From Azolla caroliniana (lineage: Eukaryota; Polypodiophyta): a DNA stretch of 64,000 bases. Positions 23,501 to 33,632 of this stretch are shown here, one piece after another. Position numbers and translations under genes: made by a program. The first letter of the stretch is position 1; each line of letters starts with the position of its first letter. The notes beneath the pieces were generated by a model. It was not told where the DNA came from, searched no databases, and was given only the letters and a program-made list of their open reading frames with translations. The stretch lies in the NCBI GenBank assembly GCA_043228905.1, contig JBHGNT010000012.1, positions 6,386,001-6,450,000 on the forward strand, written 5' to 3'.

Positions 23501-26425
23501 AATCATCTAGAGAAACAAGCCTTTCGTTTACAATTTTTCATTTTGGGAGAAGCAAGCCTTTCCTACAATATCGTTCAAGGCAATTATCAATCATTTGTGA
23601 GAAATTAACCATCTCTCTTTGACAATTTGGGAGTATCAAGCCTTTACTACATGATCTTTCACCACATACATAAAATGGTTACTGAAAAGACAATCTTTCC
23701 CATAATGTGAGAAACAAAACCTTCCCGAAAACAAGACCTTGTAACAGTTCCTTGAGAAGCAAATCCTTTCCTGAAAATATCTTTCAACACATCTTCAATA
23801 GTTTGTGAGCCATTCTACTGATGTCTTTTAAACCTTAGATACATCTCTCAACTGGTGTTTAATGCATCTTTCATCCCTTCTATCAAAGGTTTCTGAAAAA
23901 AATCCAATGAATATCATTGTGCTTCTATGTTAAAAGGAAAGAAGTTTGTAACCTGGATGCCAAAAGTAATCCAAGTGGGTGTACAAATGTCTTCTGTCCC
24001 CCTAATGAACAATTTGTGGAACAACAATCATGACATTCTACCATCACCTACTTCACTTAGTTCTACACTCACTTCTAAGAAGTTCGAAATCTTTGAGATC
24101 TATACAATCACATTATCAAATTAAATGCTCTTATTGTGTATCATAATTTGAAACATTATCCACATCCTTTGAGCTTAGCCACCCCTCAATCACATCGGAC
24201 GTTCTTGATTGTCCAATGACTATCAGTGATGCATGGTAGAGTCCAAATAGTGCTGAATGGCAAACTTCGATGGAGAACGAGTTTGCATCTCCCTTTGCCA
24301 ACAAAACATGGATTATATTATCACTTCTTATATACTACTCGTCTAGCTCATGCAAATGGGTATTGTTGCAAATTTGCACCTTGATGGTAGTACAATTGCG
24401 TGCTACGAACTTTGTATTGTGGATCATGATTTCCCTCTAGTGGAAGGACTTGAGTATTCTAAAACATTTTCTTTCGTTCTACATATGGAATCATTCCAAC
24501 TATTATGGATATAGCCACCATTCTTCACTTTAAGGTCCATCACTTGGATGCACATGCAACATTCCCGCAAAGTGACCTACAAAAAGAAAATTACATTCCA
24601 CAAACTCCCAGATTTCAGTCAAGTTCACAACTCAACTATGTTTGTAAATTGTTGGGTCCATTGATCCCTATATGGACTTGAACAATCTCCTCAATTATGG
24701 TTTCAAATTTTAACAATTTCATGCTTTCTCAAGGCTACTCTATATCCATATATTTACATTGGACATAACTAGAGATCTAATTTACTATTGGTAGTAACAT
24801 TATAAGTGGATGACATCCCTACAATGAATTCAACAACCTTCGACCTATCAATTTCATCCACATTGAGTCATTGTTACATGTGGTTAGCATACTAGATCAT
24901 TGAGAAGTATGTGATGCACTCCACGAGATTATCTTTATCATAGCACATGTGTATGTGAATGACATGTCAGCCATGGCAAAAAAGGTGGAGAACCTAGTTA
25001 CAATTGTCGCAGCATGAAAGGGTTTAAGATCCCAAAGACAATGGCATATTGTGGTTTGGTACATTAGCCACTATATGTCTTGGATACGTAAATGGTTTGG
25101 GAGTGACCGAATAGTCCCATTGGACGTGCTCACTACAATATTCAGGTGTTCCTCGAACTTGACATATGGGTTAAAAAAAGATTAAAGGAATAGAATGTTG
25201 GGATGTGGAAGGTCACATATAAGCTTTGACCCCTCTTTGAGTTGTGTACAAGATGAGGTCTTTCCAGAAGCAAATGTCAGGATTGTTGGTGGTGGTCAAA
25301 GTGGAGGCATTATAGGCAAGCAAAATCCACTAAGCTCATCACCTATAAGTTGTCGGGTGTTGTCGACGCGTTGGCAGTTCAGTAGGAAAACCGAACACTC
25401 TCTCGAGTGATCAATGCATGACTCAGTAAACCTGCCCTCCCTTACTTTCCTTTAACCTTACACACGATTCTCACATTCTTCACCTCTCTTAGTCCTCAGA
25501 AATGCGAATGCCAACCGGTTGGCTGGACAATGGGTTTCTCGAGCCTCCATGTCGCTTGATCAACAACAACCCAGGTTTCTCCAGCATTGGAAGCCTCACC
25601 TCCAAGTTTGGGTAAACTGTTTAGACTGTGTATCACTTTCAAACAAGGTATTCGTCAATGGGAGCAGCACCCATCCAATTTCATTAAGAGTTTGTTTTGC
25701 AATAACCATAACATATGAATTAGAGCCATTGAGAACAAAATTTGTTGTTTTTTTGGATCAATATTGGATCATTGGCTGAAAATCTTGTAGTATACTATTC
25801 ATATGAAGTTTCTGAGCTACAACAAGGCAGCGAAGCAGAGGGGTCGTCATCTTTTCAAAGAAGTCCAAATTAAGTGGTGTTGGTCTCATTGTTTTTCTCT
25901 TTAAATTTTCTATCTTTATAGCTTGTTTTCTTTAGCTTTTCTATAAAGTGTGGTGAGGACTAGTCCTTGAGACCTCTAGCCTTTGCAATTTCAAAACATC
26001 CTCCAACAGTGTGAGAGAAAGAAACTCTTGTCCACAATATTTGCGAAGACATATTTCTCGACCGTTAGTGAGAAACAATACTTCCCAACAATATTCTCCA
26101 ACTAATTCAAAAGAAAGCATGGATTATACATAGAGCGCAGGATTTAGGGGATAAAACAAAGAGAGCGACAAAAAAAGGGTTACAGAAAAGCCTTTCCACA
26201 GGATGCTCTCATCACATAGTCTTCAAGAATTAATGAAAAAGAAGCCTTCTCTTCGCAACATCTTTCAACAAATTCAAAGGGAAACCATACAGCATGCAAA
26301 AAAGCGAAGGAAGAGATGAGAGAACTTACAGGACGGAAGGAAGGAACCGGCGAAGAAGAAGAAGAACAAGAAGGGAGAGGAGCTGCTGTGAAGACGCCAT
26401 TATGCTGCAGAGCTTGGGCTGCCAT
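17558..26425 (-). CDS. CPNA2: Chloroplast chaperonin-60 subunit alpha-2-like (RuBisCO-binding-protein family), nine exons
   Basis: Group I chaperonin subunit that folds proteins in the plastid stroma as part of the Cpn60 alpha/beta ring. Exons, minus strand: 26425-26330, 23399-23174, 20916-20795, 20671-20464, 20366-20221, 20142-19836, 19529-19279, 18492-18292, 17848-17558; all GT-AG, phases agree, 615 residues. Residues 1 to about 74 form a Ser/Arg-rich transit peptide. The ATP-site G-D-G-T-T-T is at 158-163, and V-P-G-G-G and [10 protein letters not shown] are intact. The C-terminus ends [11 protein letters not shown], like the alpha-2 type (Arabidopsis At5g18820 ends V-P-G-I-P-T-S as I recall), not the alpha-1 ending. 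M42 in exon 2 is an alternative start. Intron 1 (2.9 kb) holds a copia relict and intron 2 (2.3 kb) holds duplications. Confidence 0.9.
21800..22220. repeat. Diverged 254-bp direct duplication in chaperonin intron 2
   Basis: Blocks around 21814-21965 and 22068-22220 share CATTTGCAAAATAAAA, a GCAGCACC core, GAAGTATT and a final GTGACTGGTCTATG-like end. The copies have many differences, so the event is old. Confidence 0.7.
22660..22914. repeat. 128-bp tandem duplication in chaperonin intron 2
   Basis: Two nearly identical units, each containing ACAAGGAAAGAAATAAATC and a T8 run, with ACAAGG at 22667 and 22795. Only a few bases differ (for example GAGCGG versus GAGTGG), so the duplication is recent. 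Confidence 0.9.
23930..25190 (+). pseudogene. Ty1/copia polymerase relict in chaperonin intron 1
   Basis: The plus strand, antisense to the host gene, keeps broken copia reverse transcriptase blocks. Near 24240-24300 is the stretch aligned to the pre-RT E-W-Q-x-x-M-x-x-E-F ... N-x-T-W block. [10 protein letters not shown] lies near 24448 and H-H-L-D-A-H-A-T-F near 24530 (family H-Q-L-D-V-x-N-A-F). N-Y-V-C-K-L follows near 24640. Many stops and shifts. No LTRs or target duplication found; boundaries are approximate. Confidence 0.7.
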
Positions 26426-26487
26426 GGCCGCAGAAAGGCGAATAGGAAAGCAAAACGCAAAAACCTTCGAACAGTCTCTAGAACCTT

Positions 26488-26497
26488 CTATTTAAAC
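26488..26497 (-). promoter_or_regulatory. Possible TATA-like box of the chaperonin gene
   Basis: The minus strand reads GGTTTAAATAGAAGG about 65 bp before the ATG at 26425, next to a C9 run. The position fits a core promoter with a short leader; the box is not a perfect TATAAA. Confidence 0.4.
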
Positions 26498-26703
26498 CTC
26501 CCCCCCCCGGTCCAAACGCGTCCACATGATGCTTTCACACCTGTCCGGACAAAAAGAAAAAGAAATTCGCTTTCCACACCCACCCTTATGTCCGTCCGGC
26601 CGATCGATGATTGGCGTCATGAGAAACCGACTCCTACTGGACGAACCGCGAAAACACATCAATCTGTTCGGCTCCATCATGTCATGTTCGGTTCCATCAA
26701 ATT

Positions 26704-26909
26704 GCGCCCCGACTGGGTGGGTAATTAGAGTTGCGATTCGAATCGCGCCCCCAACTAGGTGGGTAATTGGAGCTATGATTCGAATCCCGCCCCGACTGGG
26801 TGGGTAATTGGAGTCGTGATTCGAATCACGCCCCGATTGGGTGGGCAATTGGAGTTGTGATTCTAATCTTGCCCCGACTAGGTGCGTAACTAGAGTTGTG
26901 ATTCGAATC
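26704..26909. repeat. Five-copy 41/42-bp minisatellite upstream of the chaperonin gene
   Basis: Five head-to-tail units of 41-42 bp, each with GCCCCGACTGGGTGGGTAAT-like left and GATTCGAATC right parts. The array begins about 280 bp upstream of the chaperonin ATG. Units differ from one another at several positions. Each contains a palindromic ATTCGAAT. Confidence 0.95.
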
Positions 26910-27718
26910 ATCGAGTTGAGGCCTTTTCATCCGCCTGTTAGAACACAAGCATGCATTGTCGCTAGGTGAAATGTGAGCGAGACCACCGGGGACCTGAACC
27001 AGAGAGTATGGGTTTGATGAAGAGTTGTCGAATATGTTATTCCTCTTAACTGTTGGTTGTACGTGGGTCTCGGCTTCTCTCAAAATGTTCAGTCGAGCCC
27101 CGTGCAAGTAGGTGTATACGTGTTTTACAAGTATAATTGAGTGTGTATGTGTATGTGTATGTGTGTGTATATATGTCTATATATCTCATGTATTGTATAT
27201 CATCTTTCTCCCTTTTGTTACCTCTTAACAACATTTGAACTGGTACACCAAAACCATTCCCATGACAACGTGTTCTCCTTCTCCTTTTATAGGTTTCAAG
27301 AGTGCCCTTACCAAAATAGTTAGGTTTCTTTTTTGTTTCACATACTTCGTTCGACATCATCTCTTATCCCTTTTGTTGCCTCTAATGACGTTCAAATTGT
27401 ACACCAAAACCATACCAATAGTTAGCTCTTAGTAATTAAACTATATTTTTGTTGGTTTAAAGTTATCCCTTATAAAGCCGTTTCAATTATGTCTTTGAAT
27501 ATAACCTTAGCCTATAATAAAACTCATTTTTTAGGTGCTTTTCTCTATTGTGCATGCCACATCTCGAGAAAGTTGTCCAATCAAGGACGCGAGATACTAG
27601 CGGGTAATGAGTTTGATCATTGATTGAGTTATGCTCGATGGATATTTTACTCCAACAACTTTTGTCAATCTGTGTGTTATCTATTATGGGATTCGTTGAT
27701 GTAGGTCACTGGAGATGG

Positions 27719-27980
27719 TTATCAATGAAATTGGACAACTAAGGTATCTACGGTAACACACAAGTATAATTGTTACTAGAAGGGTGATCTATTACAAACG
27801 ACTAAGGTATCTATGGTAACACACATGTATAATCATTACTAGAAAGGTGATTTATTACAAACTATATGTCGCAATATCGTTCATCAATGAAATTGGATGA
27901 CTAAGGTATCTACAGTAACACACATGTATAATCGTTACTAGAAGGGTGATCTATTACAAACTATATGTTGCAATATCGTT
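27719..27980. repeat. Three-copy tandem repeat, unit about 80-100 bp
   Basis: Units starting near 27719, 27799 and 27883 share ACTAAGGTATCTA, GTAACACACA, GTATAAT and GGTGATCTATTACAAAC. Copies two and three also keep a CTATATGTCGCAATATCGTT tail that copy one lacks. Confidence 0.85.
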
Positions 27981-30639
27981 CACACTATACAACATTGATC
28001 GCACACAAAACCTCACTACCTTGTTTAAAATACTCATTACCTATACTCAATCAATGGAGGGGAGCTCGGGCCCAATGACATTATGACATGCTAACCTTTA
28101 ATGTGACTTAGGCACAGAAAACATTTTGTAGTACCACTTAAGGAGGTGAGCATGGAGCAGAGAATACATTGTAGGTTGCTATATGAATATAGTGTGTAAT
28201 GTTCTACAACATCTCAAAGTATAATCTATGATGTTCTACAACCGTGTCACGGCTTCAAAATGGCCTATTCTCATGACTTGAACATCTACGAAACAACTTG
28301 TTGACATAAAGTGCTACACGAACACAAAGAGCTAGTTCTGATGATCAAGGAGTGGACCTTCCCATTCCTTTTGGGAACTATAAAATGGATCTCAACCAAG
28401 TTGTTCTCCTACTAGTAAAATGAAGATAAATTAGAGAAGCTTTCCAATGTCCTCCTTTACATTAGTGACATAATCTACGTTCATCAAATGGCAAGTTACT
28501 ATAATGGCTTGACATTTACATTCAGTTGCACTTTGTTCATAGAAGTAGGGATCCAATGTTCATATCTGTTCATTTGACTAGGTGAAAATGATCTTATAAA
28601 CACCTACCAAGTTGATGACCTCTTATCAAAATAACATTGATTAAGCGCTTTTGTTATGTGCACTAGTTTGGGATATCTATCACTCCCAAAGTTAACTTCT
28701 TCCATCTAAAACTTTTTCATGCACCAGGAGAGCAACATTTCATACCCCAACACCTATCAATATCTTTCTAGCTTGGCAAGTAGCGATATCTTTAATCAAT
28801 GGGGGGGGTAAGTAATTGTTGTTGCTTTGATCAAAGCAACTAAATCCCATGACCATTGATAATTATTACCCAATTACCTAAAGAACATTCATCTCAAAAG
28901 GAGAGATTTGCATGGAGGTATGCCATCGAGTATAGTTGGATTTCAATGTCATCCAATTCATCGTAGCATGTTAATGCTCTCAATGTACAAGGGTATTGTA
29001 ACATCATTGCCTCATGGACCCCACATGAAGGACAATACCACATTGGTCTTTTGATGTTCAAACAATATGTGGTTTCGTGCAATTGTTCTTGATATGCATT
29101 GTCCACAACCACGAGGGACCCATATGAAGGGGATACACATCATCATAATCCAAGTGTTTACTATTGTTGAGATGTGAAATGGGTAGCCTCTTGAATTAAT
29201 TGTGAAGTTCTTGGTCAGTCCCATAAGTTGCATTTACCATATTTGGAGGCAAATGGGGAATATTATCCATGACTTAAAACATCACCACAACATATTTGCT
29301 CATTGATTATGTTAATATTCAATCTACCCTCTAAACCACATCAAGTACATTGAACTTGTTGATCTAGATGCACATGTTTTCTAGCATGTATAGACTTTAA
29401 GTATGTCTTCCAAGTGTATGGTGATGAAGTTCATGTTTGACTCCTTACCATTGTTGTCAATTGGTTAGAAGTGGCATTCATCATTGAAGTGGATGTGTTG
29501 CTAGATAGATATTCATGGTGGTGTGGAGAGCACTGACTTTGAAATATATGGAGCATAGTGCTCATAAGGAAGTTTGATGGTGGTGTGGGGATGCAATTCT
29601 CATTGGACATATTGGCAATGATGTTAGTGTTTTGCTAAAAAAAAATTGTCAAGATCATAGCAAATAACAATATTGAATTGAAAATGACAATAAGAAAAGG
29701 GAAATAATAGAACAATATGAGAACAATATCATATCAAAGAACAATAGGGAAGAGGGAAATAATAAATGAATGTTAATGCACAATATACAAGAGTACACCA
29801 AAGATTGGCATTGAAACATAATGGCGTATCAATACCAATATCACTTGCTTATATAGTATTTTGGGACACGTGTATGCATGTGGCCTCACATTTATACGTG
29901 ATTGCTACTTGGTATTCATGCAAATATGTTATGTGGCAATCATGTGTTAGCTTGTCCGAGGTGGGCAATATCTCATAATATTAAACGTATAGTTTAAATT
30001 ATCTATGCCCACAACATTTGGTGATGAATGATGACTCTAGTATTACATATATACTTTTGGTATTTGTGTCACTTTCGTGTGCCTCACCGAAATGTATCTA
30101 TAAATTGGTGGGAGTTTTTACCTTCTCGTCGATGTTGTTGGCCTTGAGCTCGGACCCAAATATTCCCTCTTGGTGACAAACGGGGCGGGAACAATTGTCA
30201 AACACTCCCGAGCTACTAACTAACTTAGCTTAGGATTAGAACTTAATCTCTCTCTTTTTTCTCTCTTGCTTTACTCTCTCTTTCTATCTCTTATAATGAT
30301 AGACAGGGCAAAACACAAAGAAAGTACTTTATCAATAACTTCTCTTCTTGATTATTCCTTAACCCTAATCTTTCTTAGCTCTAATAAGGATTAGGGACAT
30401 AGAGGTGGAGCTTAATACGCTAATAGGGAGAGAACTCTCAAGAATGACGAATAACCCTAAAAGTCACAACAAGTGTCTTTTATAGTTTTTTTACAAAGTT
30501 TCTCTCTTTTGCACTAGAGTGCCCATTGGGCCATATTGGTCCTTATTTGGTTTGTTCTATCCCCCTATTTTCCTATGGTTGGTTGAGCTTGATGTCCTTT
30601 GTTGGTGTCGCGATCTTCACAACTATTGTACCAAGTGTT

Positions 30640-30750
30640 ATGAGCATATAACAAAACTACAAACTCATAATAGAGATTTGAACCCATAACCTCTCCAAAA
30701 AGATGTGTAACCTCAACCATTAGTATAGATTTATATTTATGATTTCACAC
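30640..30750 (-). repeat. tRNA-derived SINE-like module
   Basis: The minus strand reads an A-box-like CTAATGGTTGAGGTTA and, about 35 bp on, a B-box-like GGTTCAAATCTC, followed by an AT-rich body. No target duplication identified. Confidence 0.45.
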
Positions 30751-31092
30751 TTCATTATGATATATATGGAACCATTCCGGTCCAACACTAGTCTTCAACC
30801 TATTCTTGTAACCCTTGTTTTCATTGTCAATTTCCTCGTATTTCACTCTCATTTCTCTCTTATTTTCCTCTTCTCGGCTACAACCCTGACAATTTGAACT
30901 GGAATACTACCCTTCTTCATTGCCATCTTCATTCCTCTCTTGTTTTCATTTTAAACTTGTTCTTGGCTACAACCCTGACAATTTGAATTGGAATACTACC
31001 CTTCTTCATTGCCATCTTTTTTATCTTTTTATTTTTTGAAGAACCTCTCATCCTATCTTCTTGTAACCATGGAAATAGTAAGTAAACAAGAA

Positions 31093-31800
31093 TAAATGCG
31101 CGTTGTAGTTTATCTTGAAGGCTTAACCACCAAGTTCATGGCCTTGGAGCAGGAGAATCAAACACTTCTCGAGGATTTACAACAAGTGAATGTTGAGAAA
31201 GCTCAACAACATGAGGAATTAACTCAAAGGGTTCACCAACTTGAAGTGGCATTAGTAAATTTGCGACAACAAGCATTGCAAGCACCAAATCCGCCAAAAG
31301 AACCCAATACATGTCTTCCATCGAAGTTTGATGGTACTTAGTCACAAGTTTGAGGATTTCTATACCAAGTATGTCTAGTAAATTACGAATGCATCTCACT
31401 TAATATCCAACCGATTCGGCACGAATAGGGTTGGTCAATACTTTATTGATTGGAACAATGCTAGCTTGGTTTGCGCCATTACTCAAGAAAAGGTGCCCCA
31501 TTTTGGATAATTTTGATGAGTTTATTAAAAGAGTTTCAAGCTTGTTTTACAGAATCTGCGGATAGTGGGGAAACTACTATCAATTAGATTTGAAGGTTAC
31601 GATAAGGAGATTGCCCAACCTCAGCCTATGTGGCAGATTTTAGCTTTCTTGCATGTGACATCCCTTGCGACGAAGAGGCATTGATGGATCAAGTTCGACA
31701 AGGACTTCATAATGATGTGACAACCATCTATTCGAGCGATGTTCTGAGCATCAACAATGGTCTTCACGTTGATCAGAGCAAACATATGACGACATTACCA
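31093..31800 (+). pseudogene. Ty3/gypsy-type gag relict
   Basis: A coiled-coil-like first part (31096-31341) ends in L-P-S-K-F-D-G-T. This is followed, across stops and shifts, by pieces that match the gag domain of gypsy-like elements: an F-x-x-F-L-x-Q-V stretch near 31345, a K-E-F-Q-A-C-F block near 31525, and Y-V-A-D-F-S-F-L-A-C-D-I-P near 31626-31665. The next block reads D-E-E-A-L-M-D-Q-V-R-Q-G-L. No protease or RT follows. The element is truncated and dead. Confidence 0.75.
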
Positions 31801-31817
31801 TCCTTTGGAACTTTGTA

Positions 31818-32092
31818 GGTCCCTACCCCTAACTCAATAGGTGGTCCTACTCCATACACGTTGTTGAGGACCTTAAACAAAAATTGAAAAGCAAAGACGT
31901 TGAGCAAATCGTCTATGTCTATATTGTGGTGGCCTAGGACATATATTGATAAATTGGTCCCTACCCCTAACTCAATAGGTGGTCCTACTCCATACACGTC
32001 GTTGAGGACCTTTAACAAAAACTAAAAAGCAAAGACATTGAGCAAACTGTTTATGTCTATATTGTGGTGGCCCAGGACATATATTGATAAAT
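31818..32092. repeat. 138-bp tandem duplication
   Basis: Two copies (from 31818 and 31956) sharing GGTCCCTACCCCTAACTC at the start and AGGACATATATTGATAAATT at the end, with few differences. No coding function recognised. Confidence 0.9.
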
Positions 32093-33040
32093 TGCCCTCA
32101 TCGACCTAGACATTAAGTTAACCAAGTAAGTGCTAGTATTAAATCTGATCTTGATTCTCCTAATGCATCTAGCAATCCTAGTAGCCCTACACCTCCGCCA
32201 ACTAGATTAGGTGTTAAATGAGTAAATCTAGCCAAAATAGGAGCCATTAGGTTGGATAACCCAGAATTTATAGAGTTAGTCCATAGATGGTTCCATTTCA
32301 TTGAATCGATATAGTAGGGTTTTTGTGGCACAAGTTTTAACATAGTACCTCTAGATGTCATCGTCTCTTTGCCTTTGTTCTCTTAGATTCAAGAGCTAAC
32401 TCTTGTTTCATGAACTAAGACTTTGCCTTGACACATAATATCTCTTAACTTTCTCTAGGGGTGGTCTTGCACCCTTTCATTTGCTTTTAAAGTTAATTAA
32501 GACTATTAGACATATAGTCATAAATGCATAGCAAATGTAGGTGCCAACAAGTAAGGAAAGCTATGGGTTCTAACAATCCAAAATATTAAGCTCGTATGAT
32601 GTTATCAATATTAGGTGCCTCCTAGATGAACCATTACATCGAGAAAATTCCAAGTCGGAGAGAACTCACTCTAGTTGTGTGCATGTGTGTGGTGGGCTAT
32701 TGTGAGGGGAGTACAAGGAGCCAATCTCATGCTACGACAAGCATATGTAAGTCACATGCTATGACAACCATACGTAATAGTAGTTGTAGTATGGCAATGT
32801 GAGGACATGGAAGTGAAAACGGATGGGGGATCAAGTGTCGATGTATAATACGCACGAGGAGGAGGAGGAGAGTCGAGAATTCGTAGAAGCGAATCGAGAG
32901 GATCATTGGGGAGAGGACACCCTTTTCTGACACAAGCAAAGCCAAACAAAGGCGAGGCCTAGACCAGGATCATTAGAAGCAAATAGGGAGGATAATTGGG
33001 GGGCAAGGGCACCCTTTCTCACACAGGCGTACCTAGACAA
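32093..33040. other. Intergenic stretch, nothing recognised
   Basis: No gene-like open frame and no clear family match. It leads into the GACCA minisatellite. Confidence 0.5.
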
Positions 33041-33380
33041 GGCCATGCTAGACCAGACTAGACCAGACCACATCAAACTAGACCAGATTAGGCCATGCTA
33101 GACCAGACTAGACCAGACCACATCAAACTAGACCAGATTAGGCCATGCTAGACCAGACTAGACCATACCACATCAAACTAGACAAGATTAAGCCATGCTA
33201 GACTAGACTAGACCACATTCGGCCAAACCAGACCAGACCACATTAGGCCAAACCAGACCAGACCGGACCACATTAGGCCAAACCAGACCAAACCAGATTG
33301 GACCATGCCAGACCAGACCAGACCAGAACAGACCAGAACAGACCAGTCCAGAACAGAAGAGACCAGACTAGAGTAGACTA
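33041..33380. repeat. GACCA-based minisatellite upstream of the R3H gene
   Basis: GGCCATGCTAGACCAGACTA recurs at 33041, 33091 and 33141 and as a variant at 33191, giving an exact 50-bp period. Beyond that the array switches to ~26-bp units of the ACCACATTAGGCCAAACCAG type and ends in near-pure GACCA pentamers. The array ends about 250 bp before the start codon. Confidence 0.93.
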
Positions 33381-33448
33381 GGGTAGAGAGAGAAGAGTTA
33401 AATTTGTTCCCAGATATTGTGTGTGTGAAAGAGAGCATTTCTCCACAC

Positions 33449-33457
33449 ACACACACA

Positions 33458-33503
<46 letters not shown>
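33449..33503. repeat. Compound (CA)n(GA)n microsatellite in the R3H promoter/leader
   Basis: An ACACAC run is followed by about 20 GA units, then a TATA-rich GTATATAGATATATATC at 33503-33520. A TC/TG-rich leader with repeated GTCTGT lies at 33570-33600. Confidence 0.85.
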
Positions 33504-33506
<3 letters not shown>

Positions 33507-33632
33507 ATAGATATATATCTCCCATCTCTTCTTTCATCTCTTCTTTCTCTCCTCTCCTTCTTCCCTCCCGTCTCTGTGTCTGTGTCTGTGTCTGTCTCTG
33601 TTCTCTTCTGTTCCAGAAGAAGACAGGATAGG

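Larger units (their letters stand above)
26910..31080. other. Intergenic region with local repeats, no gene recognised
   Basis: A (TG)n/(TA)n stretch lies at 27138-27185. A related pair of ~70-bp blocks lies at 27197-27265 and 27352-27424, and a three-copy repeat at 27719-27980. Short open frames at 28894-29233 on the minus strand contain W-Y-C-P-S-C-G but belong to no family I recognise. A possible LTR fragment with a minus-strand TATA (near 30478-30490) spans about 30230-30640, followed by a SINE-like module at 30640-30750. Confidence 0.5.

Noticed and set aside
26468-26490. Heat-shock element (GAAnnTTC-like) in the chaperonin promoter
   Set aside because: The blocks lie downstream of the TATA-like box and the third repeat is imperfect, so the match is weak.
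26704-26909. CRISPR-like array
   Set aside because: Units are contiguous with no unique spacers, and the context is a plant nuclear genome.
28894-29233. Minus-strand frames with W-Y-C-P-S-C-G as a zinc-finger gene
   Set aside because: Two overlapping frames without a clear start, no recognised domain, and no neighbouring exons.
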